A model generated the notes under the pieces. The model did not search any database and was not told the origin of the DNA. It saw only the letters and a list, made by a program, of their open reading frames with translations. Shown here one piece after another: positions 44,447 to 53,242 of a stretch of 64,000 nt of DNA. The stretch is from positions 34,871 through 98,870 of the forward strand of contig PBWH01000003.1 in assembly GCA_002727195.1 (NCBI GenBank). Reading direction: 5' to 3'. How positions within the stretch are numbered: the first letter of the stretch is position 1; every line of letters starts with the position of its first letter. Position numbers and translations under genes: made by a program. This DNA comes from Gemmatimonadota bacterium (lineage in GTDB: Bacteria > Latescibacterota > UBA2968).

Positions 44447-45599
44447 TGCCCTGTATGTCGGCCTGATGTCGGGCACGTCGGCCGACGGGATCGATGCGGC
44501 GCTGGTCTCGATCGAGAACGAATCCGGATCTGAGTTCGAGCTGGTGGCCTTCGAAACGACCGCCTACCCGAATGACCTCAAGCAGGAGATCCTGTCCTCC
44601 TGCGATGCGCGAACCGGGACGGTTGATCTGATTGCCCGGCTCGACGCTGTCTTGGGTCAATGGTTTGCGAATGCTGCGCTGTCCGTGATCGCGTCAGCTG
44701 ATATCGATATCAAAACCGTTCGGGCGATCGGCTCTCACGGACAGACGGTACATCACCTCCCGGATGCTGGCGAGTGGTTCGGCGTTCCGGCACGATCGAC
44801 GCTACAGATCGGGAACGCCAGTGTGATCGCCGAGCAAACAGGGATCCAGACGGTATCCGATTTCAGGTCTCGTGATGTGGCTGTCGGCGGTCAGGGGGCA
44901 CCGCTGGTTCCGCTGATCGACTATCTCGTGTTTGCCGATCCCGAGAAACACCGGGCCCTGCTTAACGTAGGCGGAATCGCGAACGTCACTGTTCTTCCAG
45001 TTGGCGGAGGTCTGGATTCGGTGACCGCGTTCGACACCGGACCGGGGAACGTGATCATCGACGGCCTGGTCCATCGGATGACGGATGGGGCCGAAGGGTT
45101 CGACCAGGATGGCCGGATCGCATTAGGGGCCAGAATTCACGAAGAGGTCCTGCGGAAGTGGCTCTCGCATCCCTACTTCGAACTGCAGCCACCCCGGTCG
45201 ACAGGACGCGAGGTCTTCGGCGGCGCGTATGTCGATGCCCTGATCGAGCGTCACGCGGATGTCCCGTTGCCGGATCTGATCGCTACCGCGACCGCCTTCA
45301 CCGCCGAGGCTGTTGCCGAGAGCCTCCGCGCCTATACGCCTGACTTCGATCGGCTGGATGAACTCCACGTCAGCGGTGGAGGGAGTCTGAACCCGTTCCT
45401 GATGTCACAGCTGCAGGAAAGACTTGGCCAGATACAAGTCGGGTCGACGGATGACCTCGGTTTATCTGCCGAGGCGAAGGAAGCGGTCGCATTCGCGATC
45501 CTGGCACACCGGACCCTGAACGGCCTGCCTGGGAATGTGCCTTCAGCGACCGGAGCAAGCCATCCGGTCGTTTTGGGGCAGATTACGCCCGCCCCTTGA
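44436..45599 (+). CDS. anmK: Anhydro-N-acetylmuramic acid kinase
   Basis: A 387-residue kinase of the ASKHA fold. GLMSGTSADGIDAALVSI is the specific AnmK N-terminal signature, HGQTVHHLP the catalytic-Asp region, and NVGGIANVTVLP and FDTGPGN the sugar and phosphate-binding blocks; the C-terminal LHVSGGGSLNPFLM follows. It converts 1,6-anhydro-MurNAc, released by lytic transglycosylases during peptidoglycan turnover, to MurNAc-6-phosphate. The start ATG overlaps the flippase-like gene. MurQ is not in the window. The gene ends the four-gene overlapping set. Confidence 0.93.
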   Translation: MRNDALYVGLMSGTSADGIDAALVSIENESGSEFELVAFETTAYPNDLKQEILSSCDARTGTVDLIARLDAVLGQWFANAALSVIASADIDIKTVRAIGSHGQTVHHLPDAGEWFGVPARSTLQIGNASVIAEQTGIQTVSDFRSRDVAVGGQGAPLVPLIDYLVFADPEKHRALLNVGGIANVTVLPVGGGLDSVTAFDTGPGNVIIDGLVHRMTDGAEGFDQDGRIALGARIHEEVLRKWLSHPYFELQPPRSTGREVFGGAYVDALIERHADVPLPDLIATATAFTAEAVAESLRAYTPDFDRLDELHVSGGGSLNPFLMSQLQERLGQIQVGSTDDLGLSAEAKEAVAFAILAHRTLNGLPGNVPSATGASHPVVLGQITPAP

Positions 45600-45694
45600 C
45601 AGAATTCGGAGGTTGATCAGATCAGACGCTTTTCGTAACTTTAACGGGCAATAATTTTACGGCAATTCTGGGTGGTATTGTTCGCGCTAAGTCT

Positions 45695-46951
45695 ATGGCA
45701 AAGAAGAAGATATCCATCGATAAAATCGAAGTCGGCATGTTTATTGAGGCCGATGTTCGTGACGCTGTAAAAGGCAAGGGCGCCACCCCGAGTTATGGCA
45801 AGAATGTCCTTCTCCTCGGGAAGGGCACGCTCGTGACGTCCCAGAATCAGGTTCGCCGACTCAAAGAGGCCGGGCTGAACGAAGTCACGATCGATACGTC
45901 GAAGGGCAAGGATTCTGCCGGTGGGCGTGTAGAGCAAGGCCCGGTTAAAATGAAGGAGAAGCCCAAGGCGAAGCCTCCGGGTGGACGGAAGACCTTTTTC
46001 AGGGATGAGGTACAGGTCGCCCGAAAAATTCGCGGCGCCTCCGTAAAGATTGTCAAGGACTTCATGGGCAACGCCGCCCAGGGCGCGAGTATCGACGGTG
46101 AGAAAGTGGCTCTCGCCTCCAAAACGCTGGCTGGCAGTGTGTTCCGAAACGTTGACGCCCTCCTCAGCCTGACTGCACTCAAAGACTATTCCGAGCATAC
46201 CTACACGCACTCTGTGAACGTGTGCTGTCTGACGCTGGCGATTGCATATGCGTGGGGCGTAACCGAAGAAGAAGCCGGGATCATCGGCGTGGGGGGGCTG
46301 CTGCACGACATCGGGAAATCGAAGATTCCTCTGTCCGTGCTGGACAAGCCGGGTCCTCTGACCGACGACGAGCGAAAGGTGATCATGAGTCACCCGCTGT
46401 TCGGAGAAGAGATCCTGAAGTCGATGGACAACGTCCCTGAAGAGGCGTTCTACATCACCGGCCAGCACCACGAACAGGTTAGCGGAAAGGGATATCCGCG
46501 GGGGATGAGCGGGGCAGATATGCATCCCTGGGCCAAGATGGCCGCGGTCGCCGACGTCTACGACGCGCTCACGTCCGCTCGTCCATATAAGCCCGGGCTT
46601 CCGCCGCACGTGGCTCTGCGGGTGATCTTCGATGGTAAAGGGATAGACTTCGACGAGGCGGTGGTGGACACCTTTATCAAGCAGCTCGGCATTTATCCCG
46701 TCGGCAGCTTCGTGAAGCTGAATACCGAGGAGATGGGCGTCGTAATGGAGGTCAACCCGGATGACGCGATGCGGCCGAAGGTCGGTGTGATCTTCACGCA
46801 ATACGGAAAGCGGCGTCCGTCCCCCTTCGTGGTGGATCTATACAAGGAATACAAGGACCGGGGAGAAGAGAACGCACGTTCCATCGCTGGCGCCGACGAC
46901 CCCCGGAACTTCAAGATCAACGTCGAAGATCACCTTGATGTCTCCGGATAG
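45695..46951 (+). CDS. HD-GYP domain protein (cyclic di-GMP phosphodiesterase)
   Basis: A 418-residue protein. The N-terminal 70 residues resemble the DUF3391 lead common in HD-GYP proteins (KISIDKIEVGMFIEADV). The catalytic domain has HDIGK (residues 204-208) followed by KIP, then HHE (258-260) and GYP (266-268) with the AVADVYDALTSARPYK ending, all intact. It should degrade cyclic di-GMP to pGpG or GMP. No transmembrane segment is present. With the GGDEF protein at 8.2-9.0 kb it makes a synthesis/degradation pair, though they are far apart. It starts at ATG 45695. Confidence 0.92.
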   Translation: MAKKKISIDKIEVGMFIEADVRDAVKGKGATPSYGKNVLLLGKGTLVTSQNQVRRLKEAGLNEVTIDTSKGKDSAGGRVEQGPVKMKEKPKAKPPGGRKTFFRDEVQVARKIRGASVKIVKDFMGNAAQGASIDGEKVALASKTLAGSVFRNVDALLSLTALKDYSEHTYTHSVNVCCLTLAIAYAWGVTEEEAGIIGVGGLLHDIGKSKIPLSVLDKPGPLTDDERKVIMSHPLFGEEILKSMDNVPEEAFYITGQHHEQVSGKGYPRGMSGADMHPWAKMAAVADVYDALTSARPYKPGLPPHVALRVIFDGKGIDFDEAVVDTFIKQLGIYPVGSFVKLNTEEMGVVMEVNPDDAMRPKVGVIFTQYGKRRPSPFVVDLYKEYKDRGEENARSIAGADDPRNFKINVEDHLDVSG

Positions 46952-46978
46952 GGAATAGCTGTAAATTACTGCGTAACA

Positions 46979-47851
46979 ATGACCTTTGGGCGTATTGCTC
47001 GAAGGTTGTTGTCGTTTATAGGATCGTATTCTTTGGACGCAGCGCTCATCATCTCTGGGTTGAGCTATCTGATCAGTTCCATCCTGTACGCTCACCGTTT
47101 CCAGCGGGCCGACGAGGGGCAATCGAAGCGGAACCTGGCCCTTCTACTAGTGGGGTTTGCAGCCCAGTCCGTGCTGCTCGGCATCCTGACCTACGAGGCG
47201 GGAACTGTTCCGCTGACCACGCAAGTCCTGCCTACCCTGTGTGCCTGGCTGGTTGTGATTGTCTACATTTATCTGGAGGTATCGACGGCCCAGCAGGCGC
47301 TGGGTGCGTTGATCGTACCGATCGTCACGCTCCTGCATCTGTTGGCGATTCCCGACCTGTATGGTACAGAGCGTGTGATGCCGGTCGAACATTCCGGCGG
47401 CTGGTTCCGACTGCACGTGCTCGCCTACATCCTTGCCTACGTGGCGTTCGCGATCTCGTGTGTCAGCGCGGTGATGTATGTGATGCTGCTGGGTGAGATC
47501 CAGAAGAAGCACCTCGGATACTTCTACGAACGTCTACCGTCCCTGGATTCCCTGAATCAGGTGAACAACCGTGCGGCGACGTTCGGTTTCATCTTGCTGA
47601 CGGCCGGCGTCGGGAGTTCCACGGTCTGGGCCCACCAGGAGCTGGATACGGTGTGGGTCTGGGGTGAGCCGACCGTCGCGCCCTTGCTGCTGACGTGGGT
47701 GATCTACGCCGGGCACCTCTGGGCGCGATACATGTCCGGATGGCAGGGCCGCCGAGCGGCGCTGCTCTCGATCGCCGGGTTTACGGTCGTTGTTTTGGCC
47801 TTCCCCGTGGTCGGGGTCTTCTTCTCCGGCGTTCACCCGTTCGGGAATTGA
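46979..47851 (+). CDS. HemX/CcsA-like cytochrome c assembly membrane protein
   Basis: A 290-residue membrane protein with about eight hydrophobic segments. It belongs to the CcsA/CcmC-like heme-handling family; WVWGEPTVAPLLLTWVIYAGHL corresponds to the Trp-rich WWD-like region and the nearby His residues, and AYVAFAISCVSAVMYV precedes it. In many bacteria a protein of this kind (HemX) is the first gene of the hemACD operon and lowers GluTR levels or assists heme delivery. It lies immediately upstream of the siroheme-type dehydrogenase (no gap), supporting that role. It starts at ATG 46979. Confidence 0.85.
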   Translation: MTFGRIARRLLSFIGSYSLDAALIISGLSYLISSILYAHRFQRADEGQSKRNLALLLVGFAAQSVLLGILTYEAGTVPLTTQVLPTLCAWLVVIVYIYLEVSTAQQALGALIVPIVTLLHLLAIPDLYGTERVMPVEHSGGWFRLHVLAYILAYVAFAISCVSAVMYVMLLGEIQKKHLGYFYERLPSLDSLNQVNNRAATFGFILLTAGVGSSTVWAHQELDTVWVWGEPTVAPLLLTWVIYAGHLWARYMSGWQGRRAALLSIAGFTVVVLAFPVVGVFFSGVHPFGN

Positions 47852-48472
47852 ATGGGGGCTTCCACCTATCCGGTCTACCTGAAGCTTCAGGGCAAGCGAT
47901 GCCTGGTGGTCGGGGCCGGACCGGTCGGGGTGCGGAAGGTCTCCGGGCTGGTGGTCGCAGGAGCAGACGTCACCGTGGTCAGCCCGAGTATTCCCGAGTC
48001 CCTGAAGGCTCAGGTATCGTGTATAGAGCGACCCTTCCAGCCTGATGACGTCGACGGGATGAAGCTCGTGGTCACGGCGACCGACAGTGAAGCGGTGAAC
48101 CTCAGCGTGGTCGAGGCGGCTGAACAGGCCGGTGTATGGGTGAACGATGCGACGAGCCTGGGTCGGTCGGGCTTCATCCTTCCCGCAACGGTTCGTCAGG
48201 GTGATCTCACGCTTGCCGTATCGACCGGTGGGGAAAGTCCCGCTTATGCGCGGCTGATCAGAGAATCGCTGGAGGAACACTTCGGAGCAGAACACGCGGA
48301 GATGTTGAGGCTTCTTAGTGAGCTAAGGCCCCGCGTGATGTCGAGGATCACGGACGGTGCAGATCGAAAGAGGTTCTGGGACCGTCTGGTGACGCAGGAA
48401 ACACTGAACCTGATCAAGGATGGTCATATCGACCGCGTCGAACAAAAGGTAGATGAATGGCTGTCGTCGTAG
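47852..48472 (+). CDS. Precorrin-2 dehydrogenase / sirohydrochlorin ferrochelatase-like (SirC/Met8 N-domain)
   Basis: A 206-residue protein. YPVYLKLQGKRCLVVGAGPVGVRKVSGL is the Met8/CysG N-terminal NAD-binding signature and VNDATSLGRSGFILPA contains the family's conserved Asn-Asp and Phe. It oxidises precorrin-2 to sirohydrochlorin and may also insert iron, providing siroheme. It starts at ATG 47852 directly after the HemX-like stop and overlaps the hemA start by 16 bases. The downstream CobA-HemD fusion would supply its substrate. Confidence 0.9.
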   Translation: MGASTYPVYLKLQGKRCLVVGAGPVGVRKVSGLVVAGADVTVVSPSIPESLKAQVSCIERPFQPDDVDGMKLVVTATDSEAVNLSVVEAAEQAGVWVNDATSLGRSGFILPATVRQGDLTLAVSTGGESPAYARLIRESLEEHFGAEHAEMLRLLSELRPRVMSRITDGADRKRFWDRLVTQETLNLIKDGHIDRVEQKVDEWLSS

Positions 48473-49770
48473 TCGGCGTTTCGCACCATACGGCGCCGGT
48501 GGACATACGCGATCGCATCGCCGTGCCCACAGATGACTACCCGGTCGCGCTCGCCGATCTGGCCCGCGTGGATCACGTGGACGAGGTGGCCCTGATCTCG
48601 ACCTGCAACAGGACCGAGGTGTACGCCGTGGCCGATGATCCTGACGCTGCTGTCAAGTCGATCGGGAACCACCTGGTGCAGCGAACGGACGATGCCGACG
48701 TCTTAGACGCGCACCTGTTCAAGCATCAGGGCGAGGATGCCGTCAGCCATCTGTATCGCGTTGCCGCCGGGCTGGATTCCATGATTATGGGAGAGCCCCA
48801 GATCGCCGGCCAGGTGAAGGATGCGGGCGCGCGGGCGATGGAGCTCGGCACGTCGGGCAGGATTCTCAATCGGTTGTTCCGAGGCGCTGTCGAGGCGTCC
48901 AAAAGGGCACGTACGGAGACCGAGATCGCGGCGGGTGCCGTGTCTGTCCCGTTCGCCGCTGTGGAGCTGGCGAAGAAGATCTTCGGCAATCTGGAAGGTC
49001 AGAGCGCGTTCGTGCTGGGGGCCGGTGAAATGAGCGAGCTGACAGCCCGGCATTTGGTGGAGAACGGCGTGTCCAGCCTGTCCGTCGCGAGCCGGACCCA
49101 GTCGAGAGCAAAAGAGCTGGCGGACGCCGTGAACGGCCGCGCGATGGGGTGGTCAGATGCGCTGAAGCGATTGCAGGAAGCGGATATCGTGATCAGCTCG
49201 ACGAGCGCGCCCTACTATGTCATCGAGAAGTATGTCGTTGCCGAAGCAATGGCCAAGCGTCGCAACAAGCAGATGTTCCTGATCGATATCGCCGTGCCGC
49301 GTGACATTTCGCCGGAAGTGGAGTCGGTATACAACGTCGTCCTCTACGACATCGACGATCTCCAGGCCGTTGTGGGCGCGAACATCCAGAAGCGTCAGGA
49401 GGAGGCAGAGAAAGCCTGGGCGATCGTGGTCGAAGAGGTTGCCGCTTTCGAATCGTGGCAGCAGAGCCTTGATGTGCAGCCCGCTATTGTCGCCCTCCGG
49501 AAGCGTTTCCACGAGATGATGCAGCAGGAGCTGGAACGAGCGAAGCTGAACGACTTCTCGGAGGACCAGTGCGAGCGCGTGGCGATGGTTCTCAGGCAGT
49601 TCACGAACAAACTGCTTCACGCGCCGACCACGCAGCTCAAGAAGCTGGCCGAGGGGGGTGAAGGCGCCGATCACGTCGATACCCTCATCCAGCTGTTCAA
49701 CCTGGCCGAAGAACTGATGTCCCTACCCGAGCACAGCAGCAAGTCCCTGGCGCAGACCGAGTCCCCGTGA
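48457..49770 (+). CDS. hemA: Glutamyl-tRNA reductase
   Basis: A 437-residue enzyme. VVGVSHHTAPVDIRD is the N-terminal signature, ISTCNRTEVYA carries the catalytic Cys, and GLDSMIMGEPQIAGQVKDA is the substrate-tRNA contact block; the NADPH-binding loop is VLGAGEMSELTARHL. It reduces Glu-tRNA to glutamate-1-semialdehyde, the first committed step of tetrapyrrole synthesis by the C5 pathway. The start overlaps the preceding gene and the stop overlaps hemC (GTGA). Its position behind a HemX-like gene suggests feedback control. hemL is not in the window. Confidence 0.97.
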   Translation: MAVVVVGVSHHTAPVDIRDRIAVPTDDYPVALADLARVDHVDEVALISTCNRTEVYAVADDPDAAVKSIGNHLVQRTDDADVLDAHLFKHQGEDAVSHLYRVAAGLDSMIMGEPQIAGQVKDAGARAMELGTSGRILNRLFRGAVEASKRARTETEIAAGAVSVPFAAVELAKKIFGNLEGQSAFVLGAGEMSELTARHLVENGVSSLSVASRTQSRAKELADAVNGRAMGWSDALKRLQEADIVISSTSAPYYVIEKYVVAEAMAKRRNKQMFLIDIAVPRDISPEVESVYNVVLYDIDDLQAVVGANIQKRQEEAEKAWAIVVEEVAAFESWQQSLDVQPAIVALRKRFHEMMQQELERAKLNDFSEDQCERVAMVLRQFTNKLLHAPTTQLKKLAEGGEGADHVDTLIQLFNLAEELMSLPEHSSKSLAQTESP

Positions 49771-50684
49771 ACCTGACTATCGGATCCCGGGGAAGCCAAC
49801 TTGCCCTTTGGCAGTCGGAATGGACCCGGTCTAGGCTTCTCAAGATGTCTCCGGACGGATCGGTCGAGATCGAAGTGATCCGGACTAAGGGGGACGCAAA
49901 CCTCTCTGACTCATTCGTCCAGATCGGCGGCAAAGGTGTCTTCACGAAGGAAGTTGATGACGCTTTGCTGTCTGGGCGCACACACCTTTCCGTTCACAGC
50001 CTGAAGGACCTCCCGACGACCCTTCCCGACGGATTGATGCTGACCGCTTTGAGTCCGCGTGAAGACGTGCGTGACGCCCTGTGTACGCGTTCGGGCAAAG
50101 GCCTGAGCGCGTTGCCGGAGGGGGGGCTTATCGGCACCTCGAGTCTCAGGAGGCAGGCCCTGATCCGGTCCGAACGGCCTGATTGTGAGATCCTTCCCCT
50201 CAGAGGAAACGTGGATACTCGCATCAAGAAGCTGGATACGGAGGATCTGGACGCCATCGTCCTGGCTGGGTCCGGGCTGAAGCGGCTCGGGCTCAATCAT
50301 CGGATCTCTGAGTTGTTGCCCCCGGAACGATTCATACCTGCACCCGGGCAGGGTGTCATGGCCATCGTTTCTAGAGAAGACGATCGCGAGACCGCTGACC
50401 TGCTTGCACCCATCGACGACCCGGATGCCAGAGCCGCCGTCACGGCCGAGCGGAGTGCGCTCGCCGAACTCGGGGGCGGGTGCAAGATCCCGTTTGGGGC
50501 CTGGGCCAGGATCAAGGGAGGCGATCTCGTTGTTGGCGGGGTCGTTGCCCATCCCGAACGCGGTGAATCAATACGGAGCCAACGCGAGGGGCGAGCGGAC
50601 GAGGCAGAGGATTTGGGGAAGTATCTGGCCGAGGATCTGCTGACCGCCGGTGCGGCGGCCATCTTGGAGGAGGTGCTTGGGTGA
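49767..50684 (+). CDS. hemC: Porphobilinogen deaminase (hydroxymethylbilane synthase)
   Basis: A 305-residue enzyme. GSRGSQLALWQSEW and RTKGD open the protein, VHSLKDLPT is the conserved catalytic Asp region, and AELGGGCKIPFGAWA contains the cysteine that carries the dipyrromethane cofactor. It polymerises four porphobilinogen into hydroxymethylbilane. It starts at GTG 49767 overlapping hemA, and its stop overlaps the cobA-hemD gene. hemB, which makes its substrate, is not between hemA and the fusion gene as in some operons. Confidence 0.97.
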   Translation: MNLTIGSRGSQLALWQSEWTRSRLLKMSPDGSVEIEVIRTKGDANLSDSFVQIGGKGVFTKEVDDALLSGRTHLSVHSLKDLPTTLPDGLMLTALSPREDVRDALCTRSGKGLSALPEGGLIGTSSLRRQALIRSERPDCEILPLRGNVDTRIKKLDTEDLDAIVLAGSGLKRLGLNHRISELLPPERFIPAPGQGVMAIVSREDDRETADLLAPIDDPDARAAVTAERSALAELGGGCKIPFGAWARIKGGDLVVGGVVAHPERGESIRSQREGRADEAEDLGKYLAEDLLTAGAAAILEEVLG

Positions 50685-52192
50685 GCGGCGGGAAGGGTTA
50701 TCTCGTCGGCGCGGGGCCGGGGGATCCGGGGTTGATCACAGTGCGGGGGATGGAATGTCTCCGTGGTGCGGAAGTCGTTCTGTATGACGACCTGTCTCAT
50801 CCTGACCTGGTGGAAGAGGTTCCAGCTGATTGCGAACGGATTTACGTGGGCAAGCGAGCTGGGTTCAAAGCCAAGTCCCAGGAAGAGACGAACGACTTGC
50901 TCGTCGACCGGGTCCGCAACGGAAAGCGCGCCGTCCGATTGAAGGGGGGAGATCCCTATGTCTTCGGGCGTGGCGGAGAAGAGGCGATTGCGCTGATGGA
51001 GGCGGGGCTGGACTTCGAGGTCGTCCCCGGTGTGACGAGCGGTTTCGCCGCGCCCGCGTATGCCGGGATTCCCGTCACGCACAGGGGGGTCTCGCCGCAG
51101 GTAACGCTCGTAACCGGACACGAGGACCCAACCAAGCCGAACACCCAGGTCGACTGGGAGGCGCTGGGAAAGGCGGGGGGCACGCTCGTCGTGTATATGG
51201 GAGTCAGGAAACGGGAACTGTATGCGAAGCGGCTAATGGCTGGAGGGCTGAAGGCGTGCACGCCGGTCGCAGCGATCCAGTGGGGGACGCGACCGGAACA
51301 GCGGATTGCCCGCGGAACCCTGGGTGCCCTTCACGAACTCGATATCGCGAATCCGGCGGCTATCGTGATCGGGGATGTGGCCGGCATGCAGCTCGAGTGG
51401 TTCTCGTCGCGCCCGCTGGCCGGGGAGACGGTCGTGGTCACGCGGACAAGGTCCCAATCAAGCGATTTGGTCAGGCTTCTGCGGGAGAGCGGGGCGGAGG
51501 TGCTGGAGGTTCCGACGATCGAGATCGTCGACCCGGCGTCGTGGACGGAGGTAGATTCGGCGATTGACCAGATCAGCGAGTATGCCTGGCTCGTGTTTGC
51601 GAGTCCGAACAGTGTCGATCGCTTTCTGGGTCGATTGGTCGATAGGAAAGGAGACATACGCGCCCTAGGAACGATTCGGATTGCAGCCGTTGGACCTGCG
51701 ACGGCTGATCGGGTGGCGTCATTCGGAGTTTGCGTCGAGCGAGTTCCAGACGATCATCGCGCCGAAGGGCTGGCCGAGGACCTTCTGGGAGTCCTCGAGG
51801 CGGGTGAGCGGGTGCTCTATCCACGCGCGGAAGCCGGACGAAATATTGTCCCGGACGCCTTGAGAGATGCGGGGTATGATGTAAGGGATTGCGTCGTCTA
51901 CCGCACTGTCAGGCCCGATTCCGTGCCCCAGGTCGTTCTCGATCGGCTCCGAGAAGACAAGGTCACCCTCACAACGTTCACGAGCTCATCGACGGTGAAG
52001 CACTTTGCCGAACTGATGGATTCAGCGAGTCTATCCGACAGGAACGTGAAGATCCCTGCAGCGAGTATCGGTCCGATGACCTCGGAAACAGCGAAAGCCC
52101 TGGGATTTACAGTGGTCGCAGAGGCTTCGCCAGATGATATTTCGGTCTCTGGGTTGGTCGAAGCGATTCGCGCATATGTAAATGAAAAATAA
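50681..52192 (+). CDS. cobA-hemD: Uroporphyrinogen-III C-methyltransferase / uroporphyrinogen-III synthase fusion
   Basis: A 503-residue bifunctional protein. Residues 1-245 are the SAM uroporphyrinogen methyltransferase: GAGPGDPGLITVRG, RLKGGDPYVFGRGGEE and PGVTSGFAAPAYAGIP. From about residue 250 a uroporphyrinogen-III synthase domain begins (ETVVVTRTRSQSSDLVRLLRE), with VFASPNSVDRF and TFTSSSTVKHF as its signatures. It closes hydroxymethylbilane to uroporphyrinogen III and can methylate it to precorrin-2, feeding the upstream SirC-like enzyme. It starts at GTG 50681 overlapping hemC, the last gene of the operon. Confidence 0.96.
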   Translation: MSGGKGYLVGAGPGDPGLITVRGMECLRGAEVVLYDDLSHPDLVEEVPADCERIYVGKRAGFKAKSQEETNDLLVDRVRNGKRAVRLKGGDPYVFGRGGEEAIALMEAGLDFEVVPGVTSGFAAPAYAGIPVTHRGVSPQVTLVTGHEDPTKPNTQVDWEALGKAGGTLVVYMGVRKRELYAKRLMAGGLKACTPVAAIQWGTRPEQRIARGTLGALHELDIANPAAIVIGDVAGMQLEWFSSRPLAGETVVVTRTRSQSSDLVRLLRESGAEVLEVPTIEIVDPASWTEVDSAIDQISEYAWLVFASPNSVDRFLGRLVDRKGDIRALGTIRIAAVGPATADRVASFGVCVERVPDDHRAEGLAEDLLGVLEAGERVLYPRAEAGRNIVPDALRDAGYDVRDCVVYRTVRPDSVPQVVLDRLREDKVTLTTFTSSSTVKHFAELMDSASLSDRNVKIPAASIGPMTSETAKALGFTVVAEASPDDISVSGLVEAIRAYVNEK

Positions 52193-52212
52193 AAGGTTAT
52201 GTCGAAAAAAAA

Positions 52213-52233
52213 TGCCGGTTGACACAGCCGGCA
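52213..52233 (+). terminator. Possible end-of-operon hairpin after cobA-hemD
   Basis: TGCCGG/CCGGCA (6 bp) with a 9-base loop lies 20 bases past the cobA-hemD stop. The following T-rich tract is about 10 bases away, so it is a weak terminator. It overlaps the promoter of the next gene. Confidence 0.4.
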
Positions 52234-52247
52234 GGAGACCATATTTT
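52219..52247 (+). promoter_or_regulatory. Promoter of the secreted cohesin-like protein gene
   Basis: TTGACA (52219-52224), a 17-base spacer and TATTTT (52242-52247). The -35 box is perfect and the -10 box matches four of six consensus positions. The transcript would begin near 52254, about 110 bases before the ATG. Confidence 0.6.
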
Positions 52248-52363
52248 TATCGTTTGATGTAAGTGTCTCTAGTGTCGATAGTAGACAAGTAGACGAGTTA
52301 CCGCTTTCTTGCGTATTCAAATCAGGTGTCGGGGAAGTGCCCACCCTACAGGAGGTCCGGGTC

Positions 52364-53173
52364 ATGAAGAAATTTCTCACTATCGCGACGAGCCTCGCCG
52401 TCCTTTCCGCCGGCCACGTGTTGGCCAAGTCGATGGCCAGTGGTCTCGATATCAAAGGCGGCCAGAACCCATTCGCCAAGCTGGAATTGAAGCGTGTTGA
52501 CCGCGGTCAGTCTGAGGATGGTACGATGCGCCTCCGGATGGCTGTCGCAGACGCCAAGGATCTCAGGGGCTACGGCTTCATGCTGCAGTATGACGAGACC
52601 AAGTACGAGTTCGTGGAAGCGAAGCAGGTTTCCGACGGAATGATGGGATCGGCGGACGGTCAGTCCGGTCTGTTCGTATCCTCGAGCAAGAATCCCGGTG
52701 AGGTGGTTGTCGGCTCGATGAAGATCGATGGTTCCAAGGCGGACGGCGCGGGTGAACTCGTCGAGTTCGTCTTCCGCACGGATGATACTCCGTTGCAGAC
52801 CGACTTCCAGATCTTGGACGGTATCCTCGTCGACGTAACGGGGGATGTAGATCAGATGCACAATATCGCGATCGGCCGTCTGGATGCGATTCCAGAGGCC
52901 TACGGGCTCAGCCAGAACATGCCGAATCCGTTCAACCCATCGACCACGATCTCCTACGAGGTTCCCGAGTCCGGCGCCGTCAAGCTGGTGGTCTACAACC
53001 TGCTCGGACAGCAGGTGCGCACGCTCGTGAACGACAACATCGAAGCTGGATACCACACGATCGTGTGGGACGGCGCTGACGAGTTCAACCGCCAGGTCGC
53101 CAGCGGGATCTACATCTACAAGATGCACGCGGGTGCGTTCAACGCGACGAAGCGGATGATGTTCCTGAAGTAA
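52364..53173 (+). CDS. Secreted cohesin-like protein with FlgD/T9SS-type C-terminal domain
   Basis: A 269-residue protein. Residues 1-22 form a signal peptide (MKKFLTIATSLAVLSAGHVLA). Residues 45-175 look like a cohesin-type beta-sandwich (YGFMLQYDETKYEF, GELVEFVFRT). The last 85 residues are the FlgD-Ig/type A sorting-like domain common in FCB bacteria: NMPNPFNPSTTISYEV, VYNLLGQQVRTLV, GYHTIVWDG and a basic end MMFLK. ATG 52364 follows ACAGGAGGT; the frame is open to 52337. With its own promoter, a near-perfect ribosome-binding site and its own terminator, it may be abundant on the cell surface. Confidence 0.85.
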   Translation: MKKFLTIATSLAVLSAGHVLAKSMASGLDIKGGQNPFAKLELKRVDRGQSEDGTMRLRMAVADAKDLRGYGFMLQYDETKYEFVEAKQVSDGMMGSADGQSGLFVSSSKNPGEVVVGSMKIDGSKADGAGELVEFVFRTDDTPLQTDFQILDGILVDVTGDVDQMHNIAIGRLDAIPEAYGLSQNMPNPFNPSTTISYEVPESGAVKLVVYNLLGQQVRTLVNDNIEAGYHTIVWDGADEFNRQVASGIYIYKMHAGAFNATKRMMFLK

Positions 53174-53200
53174 TCGTCGGGCCATCCGTAGGGAATATCG

Positions 53201-53235
53201 GGGTCGCCTCCCTAGCCGAGGCGGCCCTGTTCTTT
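53201..53235 (+). terminator. Rho-independent terminator after the secreted protein gene
   Basis: A 10-bp stem (GGGTCGCCTC/GAGGCGGCCC, one G-U pair) with a 7-base loop, then TGTTCTTTT. It lies only 8 bases before the pcm start. Confidence 0.8.
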
Positions 53236-53242
53236 TGCCGGG

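Noticed and set aside
46979..49053. Several long minus-strand frames across the heme operon
   Set aside because: They are antisense to hemX-like, sirC-like and hemA genes, whose signatures are unmistakable.
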